This document shows, in pieces, positions 45,549-55,445 of a stretch of 64,000 nucleotides of DNA (position 1 is the first letter of the stretch; every line of letters begins with the position of its first letter). This stretch comes from Heliocidaris tuberculata (taxonomy: Eukaryota; Echinodermata; Echinoidea; Camarodonta; Echinometridae): contig CM046832.1 of NCBI GenBank assembly GCA_025618425.1, positions 63,253,108 through 63,317,107 on the forward strand, read 5' to 3'. A program made the translations under genes and the position numbers. Under the pieces are notes generated by a model that ran no database searches, was not told the DNA's origin, and saw only the letters and a program-made list of their open reading frames with translations.

Positions 45549-46545
45549 TGACAACCAGTCATTATGTTACATGGGTTTGTAGAGTCTCTTTCTGTAATGG
45601 TAATAGCGATCATTTCATGCATCACTGAAACGATCTTGACTGATGTTTTTCAATTGAATATTGTATGCAGCGATGATATGGATGAAATTTGATAAATCAA
45701 TTTACAAAAAAAATGTCATAAATACTAAGTTATAATAACTATAGCTTCGGACATGGTTCACCCAGGGTGCTTCAGATGAGTCACATCCAGCCTCTAAAAT
45801 CTAACTAGCTGCCACTTTTGTCGCTTGCTTTAGGCCTACACAACTTCACAACTTTGCTGAATGTTTCCAAACACACATTCGAGCAGTATTTTGTTGGCAG
45901 AGTATAATTTAACTTAACTTGTGCACCCCGGCCTCAATTTAATAAATGCTGCTTTAATTTCTCTAGGCATGTTATTTGTGTGTTTGTTGGTGTGCATCTG
46001 GTGTTAGGGTCAGTGGGTTTAATTGTATTGATGTATATTCTAGTATCATCTTATCATCAATCATGTGTAGTTTTGTGTACATTACTTTTATTTATAAATT
46101 TATGGGAATATGGCTAAAAAACTAAGAGTAGATTTTATTTTTTTGTAGTTCCTCTTTTCCTTGACTCCTTGTCACTCAGTTATGTACAATTGCTTTTTTT
46201 TTAAAAATGTATATCACCTGTCAATTAGATATATGAATGGAATTGATTTAATGTATATAGTACATACATTATTGATGTGAGTAGAAAGCACAATACTCAC
46301 TATGATTACCTTTAGCTGCCTCTGTCTCTCTTACACTTCCTATGCTTTTGTGTTCCTGTCTATTTTGATAATGATGTCATATCTCCCTTTGTCTATCCCC
46401 ATCACTGTCTTAATTGTTACCTCAGTGTTCTGGGTAAATAATCCAAGTGTTATGTATAGTTAGCCAAACATTTTGCTTCCGTAAGACTATAATGCATTAT
46501 CATTCTGCATAATTTTTATTCCCTCTCTATTTGATCTGTGTATAG

Positions 46546-46828
46546 ATGGAGAAACCACCTCCCGTGGCGATGTTGGTTACGATTGGCATCTGTACATCAG
46601 CAATGAGGTCTAACGTCAAGGCTTTCTTTGAAAAGGTTTCAAGTCTGACCAATGTAGCAGTCAGATTTATAGAACTGCCGTACAGTGACTTGGATAGCTT
46701 TCGTCTCTCAAGCGAAGGACTTGATGGTTTGATTATCTGTCACTCTATCAACAATCGTCGGTTTGCAATCACAGATGTCATGGATGCTCTCTATGACAAG
46801 TTCCTGCCTCATGTTAGAAGAGTTTTTG
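46546..46828 (+). pseudogene. IICHS family copy 3, exon 2
   Basis: Acceptor TTGATCTGTGTATAG, then ATG at 46,546 (MEKPPPVAML) and the head strands VTIGIC, VAVRFIEL and GLDGLIICHSINNRRF, ending in phase 1 before GTATGA at 46,829. The exon is open and almost identical to copy 4 exon 2. The gene is called broken only because of the stop in its exon 3. An intron MITE (47,022-47,348) separates the two exons. Confidence 0.8.
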
Positions 46829-47021
46829 GTATGAAAAGAAAACTGATATTTACATATTAGTTTTGAGATGTGGACACGTGTTGAAATCTTTAACAGTGTG
46901 AACACTTTGAGAAAAATAATATAATTATTTCTATGTCAATACTATAGAGTTTCAAGGTCAACTCAAGAACAGTTGCTTCCAAGTTTTTTTTGTGCTTGCA
47001 TAACTAAAATGTTCGTAGGTA

Positions 47022-47348
47022 CAGTGGCGGATTTAGGGGGGGGGGCAATCCCGGCCCGTGCCCCCCCCCCCCTTTTAAGGGAAAATAATGCATTGTGCCC
47101 CCCCCCCCAATTTGCGATTGTGCCCCCCTTTTCGACCAGAAAACTTTTATTTATTTATTTATTTTTTGCTTGTCAGAGAATTATGGAGGGGAACTGGACC
47201 CCATAACCCCCCCCCCCCCCCCCCCCACTGAGCGACTTTTGGAGGGCTGGCGAGACCAAAAAAATATGGGTCTCCCTCCAAGCAGTTTCCCAAAGTTCCC
47301 TGCATTTGTGTGCCCCCCCCCCTTATACGAAATCCTGGATCCGCTCCT
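47022..47348. mobile_element. MITE, TIR CAGTGGCGGATTTAG, copy 2 (in intron)
   Basis: CAGTGGCGGATTTAGG at the left and AAATCCTGGATCCGCTCCTG at the right, with the same internal order as 42,133-42,432. It is absent from the matching copy 4 intron (54,073-54,445), so it inserted after the block duplication. Frames reading through its C-runs are not genes. Confidence 0.85.
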
Positions 47349-47517
47349 GCGTATGTATTTAATGATGATAACATAAATTCAATAACTGTGGAGCTAGTTA
47401 AATTTTGCTTCTATTTTTTGAATATTTTATTTCACCTCGGAAGCATTTCTATTGACAATGAATTTTTAAATGTGCAGTTGGACAGTATTCTTAATTGTAT
47501 TTTCTTTACACGTGCAG

Positions 47518-48011
47518 GAAAGAACAACGTCTGTGTTATTTGACACGACTTCATATGGCCTATGGGACCAGCTGGCTCTTCATCTGAAGACCATGCAAAG
47601 ATGAAAGATACCTACATGGACAGCTTCCGCAGCAAGCAACCAACTACCTTCGAATGCTGCAAGCTGGCCATGATTTGTGGACGGCTGGACAAGCAGGTGG
47701 ACATGGATGAAGAAGATTGGACACAGCTTGGCGTCTTCCTGCACCAATGTCGGGTTCAGGAAGAATCTTGGGTCACATTTGCAATATCACAAATTTGCAC
47801 GGGTGCCTTAGCTATTGCAGCTGAGATACTATTCGCTGTGATCAAGGGTGTTGTAGCTAAGATACCATTTTGGGATTGGATGGATGCAGTTCTTTATATC
47901 ATGAATGCAGTTCTTTCTATCATGAAAATATTTTATGAAATCCTGAAAACATTTTATGGAATCCTGAGAACATATATTGATATCAGAAATTTTTTTCGAC
48001 AGCAAAACTAA
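47518..48011 (+). pseudogene. IICHS family copy 3, exon 3, nonsense-mutated, replaced tail
   Basis: Acceptor ACACGTGCAG, phase 1. The codons read NVCVI and then TGA at 47,541-47,543 where paralogues have GCA (Ala of VCVIAHDF). Beyond it the frame is open: YMDSFRSKQPTTFEC, GRLDKQVDMDEEDWTQLGVF, HQCRVQEESW. The tail is unlike copies 1 and 4: hydrophobic ISQICTGALAIAAEILFAVI, then repeated short units (VLYIMNAVLSIMKIFYEILK, ILKTFYGILRTYIDI) ending at TAA. Exons 2 and 3 sum to 777 nt, 259 codons, so only the nonsense codon breaks the gene. A downstream ATG at 47,562 could give a headless 149-residue piece. Confidence 0.75.
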
Positions 48012-48660
48012 TGCAAATATTTATTTGATTTCGAGCGAAAACTAATGCAAGAATTCTTCGTGATATGTTGCTAAATTGCGCTACATGAACTTGTTGAGGG
48101 GATCGTCCCCGGGTACAATATTTTGTTGGTAATTAATTTGAAATTGCATTAATGCATGCTGAAATGAAAATGTAGGAAGTAATGATTTTTGGCAGTATGA
48201 AGACTGACAAATTACTTATTGCGAAAACCATAAAGTTGTAAATATAACTCTAACAAAAATTTGCACCATATCAAGAAAACATTTTTGTAATATGTTGCCA
48301 ATTTGCGTTGCATGATCTTTTTGTGAGGATTTCCCAGGTAGTCAATATTTTGTTAGTACTTAATTTGAAATTTCATTTATGCTGGAAAAAAAAAAAGATA
48401 GTATGTGATTTACAAAAAAAGACTTGAATGAATATTTGCACTAAGGTTTTTTTGCGCTCTAAATAAGTTATAAGAATTTGTTTTGATGTATACAATTGAA
48501 TTCTTTATATCAAGAATTCTCGATATCAAGAAACGAACTTTTGATCTCAAGAAATAATTTCAATTTGTTAACAAACGGTAATTCTTGTTATAAAACAATA
48601 ATTTCTAAGAATTCTCATTTTTTTATATCACAAAAATGGGAATGAATGTTAAAACAGCTT
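48012..48660. repeat. Tandem ~230-bp units separating the old tail of copy 3
   Basis: Two related units share TGATATGTTGC..AATTGCGYT.CATGA and CAATATTTTGTTRGTA.TTAATTTGAAATT (about 48,058-48,155 and 48,288-48,376). Non-coding. Confidence 0.55.
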
Positions 48661-48836
48661 GACATGTGTCCTAATGCTTGTGTGTTTGCCTGTTATGATC
48701 AAGTTGAAGACAGTGGATTATATTTTGTCGTGTACGAGGCCCAGTGGCGCCACCCATACCATGTGGCCATCATTTTGAGCAGGATGTCATAAACAATTCG
48801 CTTGAAGAGTTGGAGTTCCACAGGACGTCCAGTTCC
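48661..48836 (+). pseudogene. Orphaned ancestral tail of copy 3
   Basis: Translation gives LMLVCLPVMIKLKTVDYILS followed by ATHTMWPSF and, after a one-base insertion, DVINNSLEELE. It matches the copy 1 and copy 4 exon 3 segment (KTVDFILS...VINKTLER). It is separated from the head by about 650 bp and ends where a SINE inserted. It shows that copy 3 once had the copy 4 type tail. Confidence 0.75.
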
Positions 48837-49120
48837 AATGTGTTGGCTCAGTCAGTAGAGCGTCCGCCTCACAACCGGGAGGTCGTGGGTTCGAACCCCG
48901 GCCGCGTCATACCAAAAGACGTTATAAGATGGGAGTTGCTGCTACTTTGTTTGGCGTTCAACAATAAGGGATAGAGCAACGTCGATCTGGCGCTGCTCAG
49001 TGGCTGCCGGGCTCACGATCAATTGGGCAAAAAGAATTTTCACTTCGGTTTAACTTAATAAAATTTGGAGTGGACTTTAAAAGATTATTATTTATTTTTT
49101 TATTATTATTATTATTATTT
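48837..49120 (+). mobile_element. tRNA-derived SINE
   Basis: Pol III box A TGGCTCAGTCAGTAGAGCG (48,844-48,862) and a perfect box B GGTTCGAACCC (48,888-48,898), then a tRNA-unrelated body with ACCAAAAGACGTTATAAGAT and an (ATT)n tail ending near 49,120. The tail marks it as a SINE and not a tRNA gene. Confidence 0.85.
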
Positions 49121-49544
49121 GAAGTTGATCAAAGTTAAGAAAAAATTGAATGTTTGTAGCTTGATTTGGGTTGTGTAGCGTGTATTTTGCACAACCGTCG
49201 TACACGTAGGCTATAGATAATTATTATTATTGGAGAAAATAATAGAAATCTAAATTAATCGAAGGACTGATATGTAAATGTTAAATTGTGTTTTGTTCAG
49301 TTTGTGTGAGACTTATCACATTGAATGAATTATATTTTAGTCACAAGAGTTTAATATCGTCAATGACTTTGGCATGTATCATGTTAATGGATGTAGGCCT
49401 ATTCACTGCACGTGGAAAGTGAACGTACATACTTTTGTTTACATTTTGTGTGGATGACTATTCTCAAAGTCAGACCCGATTTAGTCAGATATGATTATAA
49501 TGCTTTTAAAAATTGGACTAGTAGAAACCATAGTAGATAATAAG
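49121..49544. other. Intergenic, no gene seen
   Basis: AT-rich. No feature recognised. Confidence 0.5.
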
Positions 49545-49990
49545 ATCAAAGTCAACGCTTTGCCCATTTCCTTAATCAACATCATGAACATGCTACGTTA
49601 CGATTTGTTTTCCTTTTAAAAGATTCCAGTTAGTATGTACTTTTTGAAGAAGAAAAAAAGAAATTATATATAAGACAACCTTTCCAGCAGATAGTAATTT
49701 GTCGGGACAGGTGGTAATATTACCGTGATGAAATTCTGTTGTACATGTATATGTTTATTAATATGAATCAATAAATGCGCCTGGTAGTTTTTATATTATA
49801 TGTATAGATACATGTATCCCAATACATTTATTTACTTTTTATTCCTTTCTTTCTCATACTTATTTGTCTGTATCATCTAATCATTTATATGTGTTTTCTT
49901 CAAAAGCGATGTAGTCCCGTTTAGAGCCAAGTGGGCCTTGTATACCATGTATATACGGAGGAGCTATGTTGCGTATATGGATTGCTAAAA
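49545..49990 (+). repeat. Dispersed repeat, partner at 19,490-19,928
   Basis: See the partner: GATTCCAGTTAGTATGTACTT, GTCGGGACAGGTGGT and AAAGCGATGTAGTCCCGTTT are collinear in both. Confidence 0.8.
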
Positions 49991-50119
49991 TGTTTTTTTT
50001 TTCCTTTCAGCCATTGTCTTTAAGTAATGTTGCTTGTTATAATGTGTTTATTGTACTGTACTATGTATGTGTGTAACAAGCCAGTGGAAACTAGATTTCT
50101 GTGCTGAATCATATAGACC

Positions 50120-50335
50120 AATAAATACATTTTGAGCAGCATACAATATGGCTTTAGAGAAAAACACAGTACGACACATGCTCTCTTAGCTCTCATTGAA
50201 AAAGTAACTAAAGCATACGATAACAACTCACACACAACCGGCATATTCCTGGACTTCTCCAAGGCCTTCGCCACAATATATCACACAGTTCTTTTACATA
50301 AGGATATCATTACGGAATTAGATTTTATGTAGCAA
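50120..50335 (+). pseudogene. LINE reverse transcriptase fragment
   Basis: The plus-strand frame gives QYGFREKHSTTHALLALIEK, then [20 protein letters not shown]: polymerase motifs 2 and A (FLDFSKAFD, here with the Asp replaced by Ala). The rest of the polymerase is missing. A short dead piece lying just left of block D. Confidence 0.8.
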
Positions 50336-51408
50336 CTTGAGAGGAATGTCCTACCAAGAGCACCACTGCTAATTGAAAACCTCTCAGTATATATATGCCC
50401 ACTTGAGGTTATCATGAACAGAGGTCATTTATTCGATGCAATCAACAATACATTATTAAAATACATATACATATACTTTCACTTCTCAACGTAGATGATA
50501 ATAACATACTTAAACCCTTACGATATGTGCTTTATTATGCTCTGTATCAGTCTACGGTCGATGTTATTGTAACATACACTGTTGATATTCGAATGATACT
50601 TGACCCTTTGTGTATGGATTGTGATCGATTATAAAATAAATATGTCTTGACGTGTGGTGTATACATATTTTCGTCTCGAGCTGAAAATATTATGTTTATG
50701 GCTTTTGACACTTTGTGTTAAAAATGTATTCCTTTATGATGAATGCATGCACTGAAGCATGCTTTTTTGTTACTGGCTTGTAAGGTTGTTTTTGTTTTGG
50801 TATCCCATTGTATTTGATTATGTTTTTTGATTATGTTCATGTACTATATTTGTTATGCATGTGTTTCTTTATTATGTCAAAGGACCCCATGGAAGAACAG
50901 TGGCACTATATAAGTACCAGTGAAATGGGCTATCCGCCATACATATTCTGATTACCATGTATATTTTAATTTTTAATGTTGTTATGGAAATACAAACAAA
51001 CAAGCATTATTATTTCAGAGGTAGGCCTGTTGCAATTCAGATTTGTATATATCCTAAAGAAGAAGAAATTCGTCTTCATACTAAACATATAAGTCAGTTT
51101 TTAGACTAAGAAATATATTTATGTTAAGCAATAGGCCTGTTTAGCTTGCCTGGTACCTTCTTGGCCTGTCATAATTATGATATGAAAAGATATAGGCCTA
51201 ATATATGTGTAAGTACCAACATTTTAGCGTTGGCGGTTCATCATGTAGTCTGAACAGAGAGAAAATATTATTCAAAAATACATGTTTCATCATAGTATTT
51301 AGAAATAGCATAACATATGGAGAGAAGTCATGAACATTAATGTGAAATTCAAAACTTGTAGCCTTGTTTTGATCCTGCTTCATGTTTTCTGAACCAAGAC
51401 TAACAAAC

Positions 51409-51419
51409 GGGGATTCCCC
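51409..51419 (+). promoter_or_regulatory. Palindromic kB site upstream of copy 4
   Basis: GGGGATTCCCC, identical to the copy 3 and copy 5 sites, 189 bp before the first-exon donor. Confidence 0.65.
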
Positions 51420-51439
51420 AGTGACTCCATGATAGTGCT

Positions 51440-51608
51440 CTCGCGCTGCGCGTCCTGCACACAATCTGACCCAGCCTAGTCGAGCGTGCGAGTTGTATTC
51501 AATTTATCCAGTCACGGCAGAACCAACGCTAGAAATTCCGTTACATTGATAGTTAATATTTGCAGAACTTTAGGCCTACTGGAGGAAGAAATATATATAA
51601 AATTCATG
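51440..51608 (+). other. Candidate untranslated first exon of copy 4
   Basis: Ends AAATTCATG|GTGAGTAT, the same donor as copy 3. The ATG at its very end is not present in copy 3 and is probably not the start. Confidence 0.5.
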
Positions 51609-51630
51609 GTGAGTATATTTTATCATATGG

Positions 51631-52092
51631 GCAGTGGCGTATCTATAGATAAAAATAGTGTCCGGGGAGACAGGGCCTTAGTAGGCCTACTTAGTATTTG
51701 TGTAGCGTCTATTTGTTTCTAAATGACAAGGATGCAAACCGCCTCGCGCTAAGTAAGTTATTTCTCCACAATTCTCTAGCAAAAAAAAATAAATGGTTAT
51801 CAGTTCTAAGAATTTTTTGAGGCTGAGGATGCTGGGGGTGCTGTAGGGGGTGCTGGGGGTGCTGTAGCTAAAAAGTAGTTGAAAGGAAACCCTAAAACGT
51901 TGAGGACGTGTTTGTTTTTGTTTTTGTTTATTTTGCATGTCAGAGATTTTTGTACTTAAAAAGAGACCCTTAAATGCTGAGGACCCCCTTTTTTTTTTGC
52001 TCACAGCACCCCCAATAACATAATCGTTCCAGGTGCCGGGGGGGGGGGGGGGGGTCACAGGCCGGAAGTGCCCCCCTAAATCCGCCACTGCA
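51631..52092. mobile_element. CAGTGGCGTATCTA...TCCGCCACTG element
   Basis: Inverted ends CAGTGGCGTATCTATAG and TAAATCCGCCACTG. Inside are GGGGGTGCTGTAGGGGGTGC repeats and a G-run at 52,039-52,054. It occupies the site matching 44,038-44,695 but has different internal content. Confidence 0.75.
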
Positions 52093-52298
52093 TTATTGTC
52101 GAACCTTTCAGGTGCATAATTAAACAATTCTTTAAAAAGCGCGGGATAAGATTACTCAAGCGTTAGGAACAGGGTCGTATTTACTGAAACGGCAATTCAC
52201 AATGCAATTTCATCCGGGGGCGCAGACTTGCGTAAAATCCTGAGGGAAATTATCTTCGAAAAAGCGAGTTACCGAGCGTTATTTTTATAAGCACGAAC

Positions 52299-52301
<3 letters not shown>

Positions 52302-52352
<51 letters not shown>
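52302..52352. repeat. (TA)n microsatellite
   Basis: About 50 bases of TA in the first intron of copy 4. Copy 3 has a T/G homopolymer junction near the matching place. Confidence 0.9.
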
Positions 52353-52356
<4 letters not shown>

Positions 52357-53789
52357 CTGCGAGTATGTGGTCACTTGTGTGGGTGAACACTCTACAAATT
52401 ACTGGGGATAACACTGAAAAAAACTTAAAAGCAATCAGCGAGGAAGCTCATTGTTGCCTATAGCGAACACTGGAATATACTGTACATGTATAAAGGTATC
52501 TGCGAAATTCCTTTGTCCATTTTTTTTGTTGTTGGATTTTTGCATTTTGACATTTTTGAGCCCCTTCCCAGTGAGACCATAGCACTTTCCACGTCGTTCC
52601 ATGTTGATACGCCACTAAATCCGGACATGAAACATAGTAATCTAGAGTTATTAGCTTGTGAAGGTCAGCTTCCTTTGTCAAACATTTCTTTTGTCAAAAA
52701 TTCAAATTAAAAAAAAAGAAGAAGAAATTATCAAATTAAATCTTCCTTGTTTATTCTTAAAATAATGTTTATTATCGTAGTGTGACAACCAATCATTATG
52801 TTACATGGGTATGTAGAGTCTATTTCTGTAGTGGTAATATCGATCATTTTCATGCATCATGGAAACGATGTTGACTGATCATTTTTCAATTGAATATTAC
52901 GTATGCAACGATGATACGGTTAATTGATAAATCAATATGCAAAACATGTCATAAATACTAAGTTATACTATATAGCTTTGGACATAGTTTATCCAGGGTG
53001 CTTCAGATGAATCACATCCAGCCTCTAAAATCTAGCTAGCTGCCAGTTTTGTCGCTTGTTTTAGGCCTACACAACTTCACAACTTTGCTGAATGTTTCCA
53101 AACACAGAAACGAGCAGTATTTTGTTGACAGAGTATTATTTAACTTAACTTGTGCACCCCGGCCTCAATTTCATAAACTCAGCTTTAATTTCTCTCAGCA
53201 TATTAGTTTGTGTGTATATATAAGTGTGTGTGTTGGTGTGTATTTAGTGTGAGGGTCAGTAGGTTTAGTTGTATTGATGTATATTCTAGTATCATCTTAT
53301 CATTAATCATGGTGTACATTATTTACATTTATAAATTTATGGGGCATATGGCTTAAAAACTAATAGATTTAATTTGTTGTAGTTTCTCTTTTCCTTGACT
53401 CCTTGTCACTCAGTTATGTACAATTGCTTTTATTTTATGTATATCACCTGTCAATTAGATATATGAATGTAACTGATTTAATGTACATGAAGTACTTATA
53501 CATGTATACATCCATTGATGCGAACAGAAAGCACAAATCCTCATTATGATTACCTTTAGCTGCCTCTGTCTCTCTTACACTCCCTATGCTTTTGTCTTCC
53601 TGTCTATTTTGATGATGATGTCATATCTCCCTTTGTCTATCCCCATCACTGTCTTAATTGTTACCTCAGTGTTCTGGGTAAATAATCCAAGTGTTATGTA
53701 TAGTTAGCCAAACATGTTGCTTCCCTAAGACTATAATGCATTATCATTCTGCATAATTTTTATTCCCTCTCTCTTTGATCTGTGTATAG

Positions 53790-54072
53790 ATGGAGAAACC
53801 ATCTCCCGTGGCGATGTTGATTACGATTGGCATCTGTACATCAGCATTGAGGCCTAACGTCAAGGCTTTCATTGAAAAGGTTTCAAGTCTGACCAATGTA
53901 GCAGTCCGATTGATAGAACTGCCGTACAATGACTTGGATAGCTTTCGTCTCTCAAGCGAAGGACTTGATGGTTTGATTATCTGTCACTCTATCAACAATC
54001 GTCGGTTTACAATCACAGATGTCATGGATGCTCTCTATGACAAGTTCCTGCCTCATGTTAGAAGAGTTTTTG
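53790..54072 (+). CDS. IICHS family copy 4, exon 2 (start exon)
   Basis: Acceptor TTGATCTGTGTATAG followed directly by ATG at 53,790 (MEKPSPVAML). The start is chosen because the same ATG opens copy 3 and no upstream in-frame ATG follows the acceptor. It encodes 94 residues plus one base: strand ITIGIC, helix PNVKAFIEKVSSL, strand VAVRLIELPY, GLDGLIICHSINNRRFTITD and helix VMDALYDKFLPHV, ending in phase 1 at GTATGA. Function is unknown; the fold reading is inference. With exon 3 the total is 1,125 nt, exactly 375 codons, so this is the most complete member here. Confidence 0.85.
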
Positions 54073-54445
54073 GTATGAAAAGAAAACTGATATTTTCAGA
54101 GTGCAGAGTTGAGATGTGGACACGTGTTGAAATCGTTAACAGTTACTGTAAACACTTTGAGAAAAATAATATAATTATTTCTGTCAAGACTGTCAAGTCT
54201 CAAGGTCAGCTCAAGGACAGTTGTTTCCAAGTATTTCGTGCTTGCTAATTTGTCAATCAAAACATTAATAACATGTTTGTGTGTATTTAATGATAGTAAC
54301 ATAAATTCAATAACAATGGAGCTAGTTAAATTTTGCTTCTATATCTTGAATATTTTCTTTCACCTTGGAAGTATTTCTATTGAAATGAATTTTAAAATGT
54401 GCCCTTAGACAGTATTCTAAATTGCATTTTTCTTTACACATGCAG

Positions 54446-55287
54446 GAAAGAACAACATCTGTGTCATTGCACATGACTTTCCTTGGCCTATGCGTTCAGC
54501 CAGGTCATCGCGTGAAGATCAAATCCGGATCAGAAATACCCACATGGACAGCTTCTGCAATAAGCAACCAACTACCTTCGAATGCTGCAAGCTGGCCATG
54601 ATCTGTGGACGGCTGGACAAGCAGGTGGACATGGATGAAGAAGATTGGACACAGCTTGGCGTCTTCCTGCACCAATGTCGGGTTCAGCCTGAATCTTGGG
54701 TCCCTTGGGTCCAATATGTCATATTGGTTGCGATCACTTGGATGGATACAGTCATAATATCACAAATTCGCATGTGTGGTCAATGTGTCTTACATATTGG
54801 AAAGGACGTTGTCTCTTTTCTTGCAGCTCAGATAGCTGAAGGGACATGTGAACGATCTATCATTATGCTTGTGTGTTTACCTGTCATGATCCTGTTGAAG
54901 ACGGTGGATTTTATTTTGTCCTTGACGAGGTCCAATGGTGCCAGCTATACTATGTGGTCATCATTCGAGCAGGATGTCATCAACAAAACCCTTGAACGGC
55001 CGGAGTCCTACAAGGGTCTCTTTTGGAAAGTTTACTGGATATGTACCATTCCCTTTCAATTGATATTCCATTCTTTTTCGTTTTTCGTTGGTATGTCGTT
55101 GGTTTGGTTAAGAGATGTTGCTGGGGAACGGCCGGAGTCCTACAAGGGTCTCTTTTGGAAAGTTTACTGGATATGTACCATTCCCTTTCAATTGATATTC
55201 CATTCTTTTTTCGTTTGTCGTTGGTATGTCGTTGGTTTGGTTAAGAGATGTTGCTGGGGAAATCCTGATCACCTTCCGAAGTCCTAG
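54446..55287 (+). CDS. IICHS family copy 4, exon 3 (head end, membrane tail with tandem duplication)
   Basis: Acceptor CTTTACACATGCAG, phase 1. It encodes NICVIAHDFPWPM, a hydrophilic loop, QPTTFECCKLAMICGRLDKQ and DMDEEDWTQLGVF. Several hydrophobic segments follow (WVQYVILVAITWMDTVII; IIMLVCLPVMILLKTVDFIL; GLFWKVYWICTIPFQLIFHS). A 132-nt segment starting ERPESYKGLFWKVYW is duplicated in tandem (54,995 and 55,127). The second unit has one extra T in its T-run, so it changes frame and ends early (VKRCCWGNPDHLPKS, TAG at 55,285-55,287). Compared with copy 1 the Trp-rich end is lost. The joined product is about 374 residues and probably spans a membrane more than once. Confidence 0.8.
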
Positions 55288-55329
55288 TAAACTGCAGCCG
55301 ACGACAGGACGCCCAGTTTAAAGAAAACC

Positions 55330-55445
55330 AGAGCGTGAGATTCTCCACTGAAGACGAGGTGGGAAGGTCTTATTCCGATTTTGGCGCCACTTACATTGGT
55401 GCCGCGTTTGTGTCCAGCCTTTTTTGATAGAATTGATTGGTTAAA
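55330..55445 (+). pseudogene. Lost C-terminal end of copy 4
   Basis: GTGAGATTCTCCACTG, GGTGGGAAGGTCTTATTCCG and GATTTTGGCGCCACTT align with copy 1 DNA coding for GEILHWS..WWKVPSRFWHHF. Here it lies after the copy 4 stop and is frameshifted, so it is now 3' untranslated DNA. Confidence 0.7.

Larger units (their letters stand above)
42895..48010. repeat. Tandem duplication block C (carries IICHS copy 3)
   Basis: Collinear with block D (50,495-55,000): GGATGATAATAACA, TACGATATGTGYTT.ATTA.GCTCT and TTGACGTGTGGTGT at the left, then the kB site, first exon donor, intron DNA, exon 2 and exon 3. Spacing of matching points is about 7.2-7.6 kb. The offset changes where one copy carries extra transposons. 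Confidence 0.9.
50495..55000. repeat. Tandem duplication block D (carries IICHS copy 4)
   Basis: Partner of block C. It lacks the TA-flanked MITE, the foldback element and the intron MITE of block C, so it better preserves the ancestral arrangement. Confidence 0.9.

Noticed and set aside
47541..47543. In-frame TGA of copy 3 as a selenocysteine codon
   Set aside because: All paralogues have Ala there, not Cys or Sec, and no reason for a SECIS element is seen. A nonsense mutation is simpler.
48837..48910. A true tRNA gene
   Set aside because: Box A and box B are good, but the sequence continues into a SINE body with an (ATT)n tail, and a paired acceptor stem was not evident.
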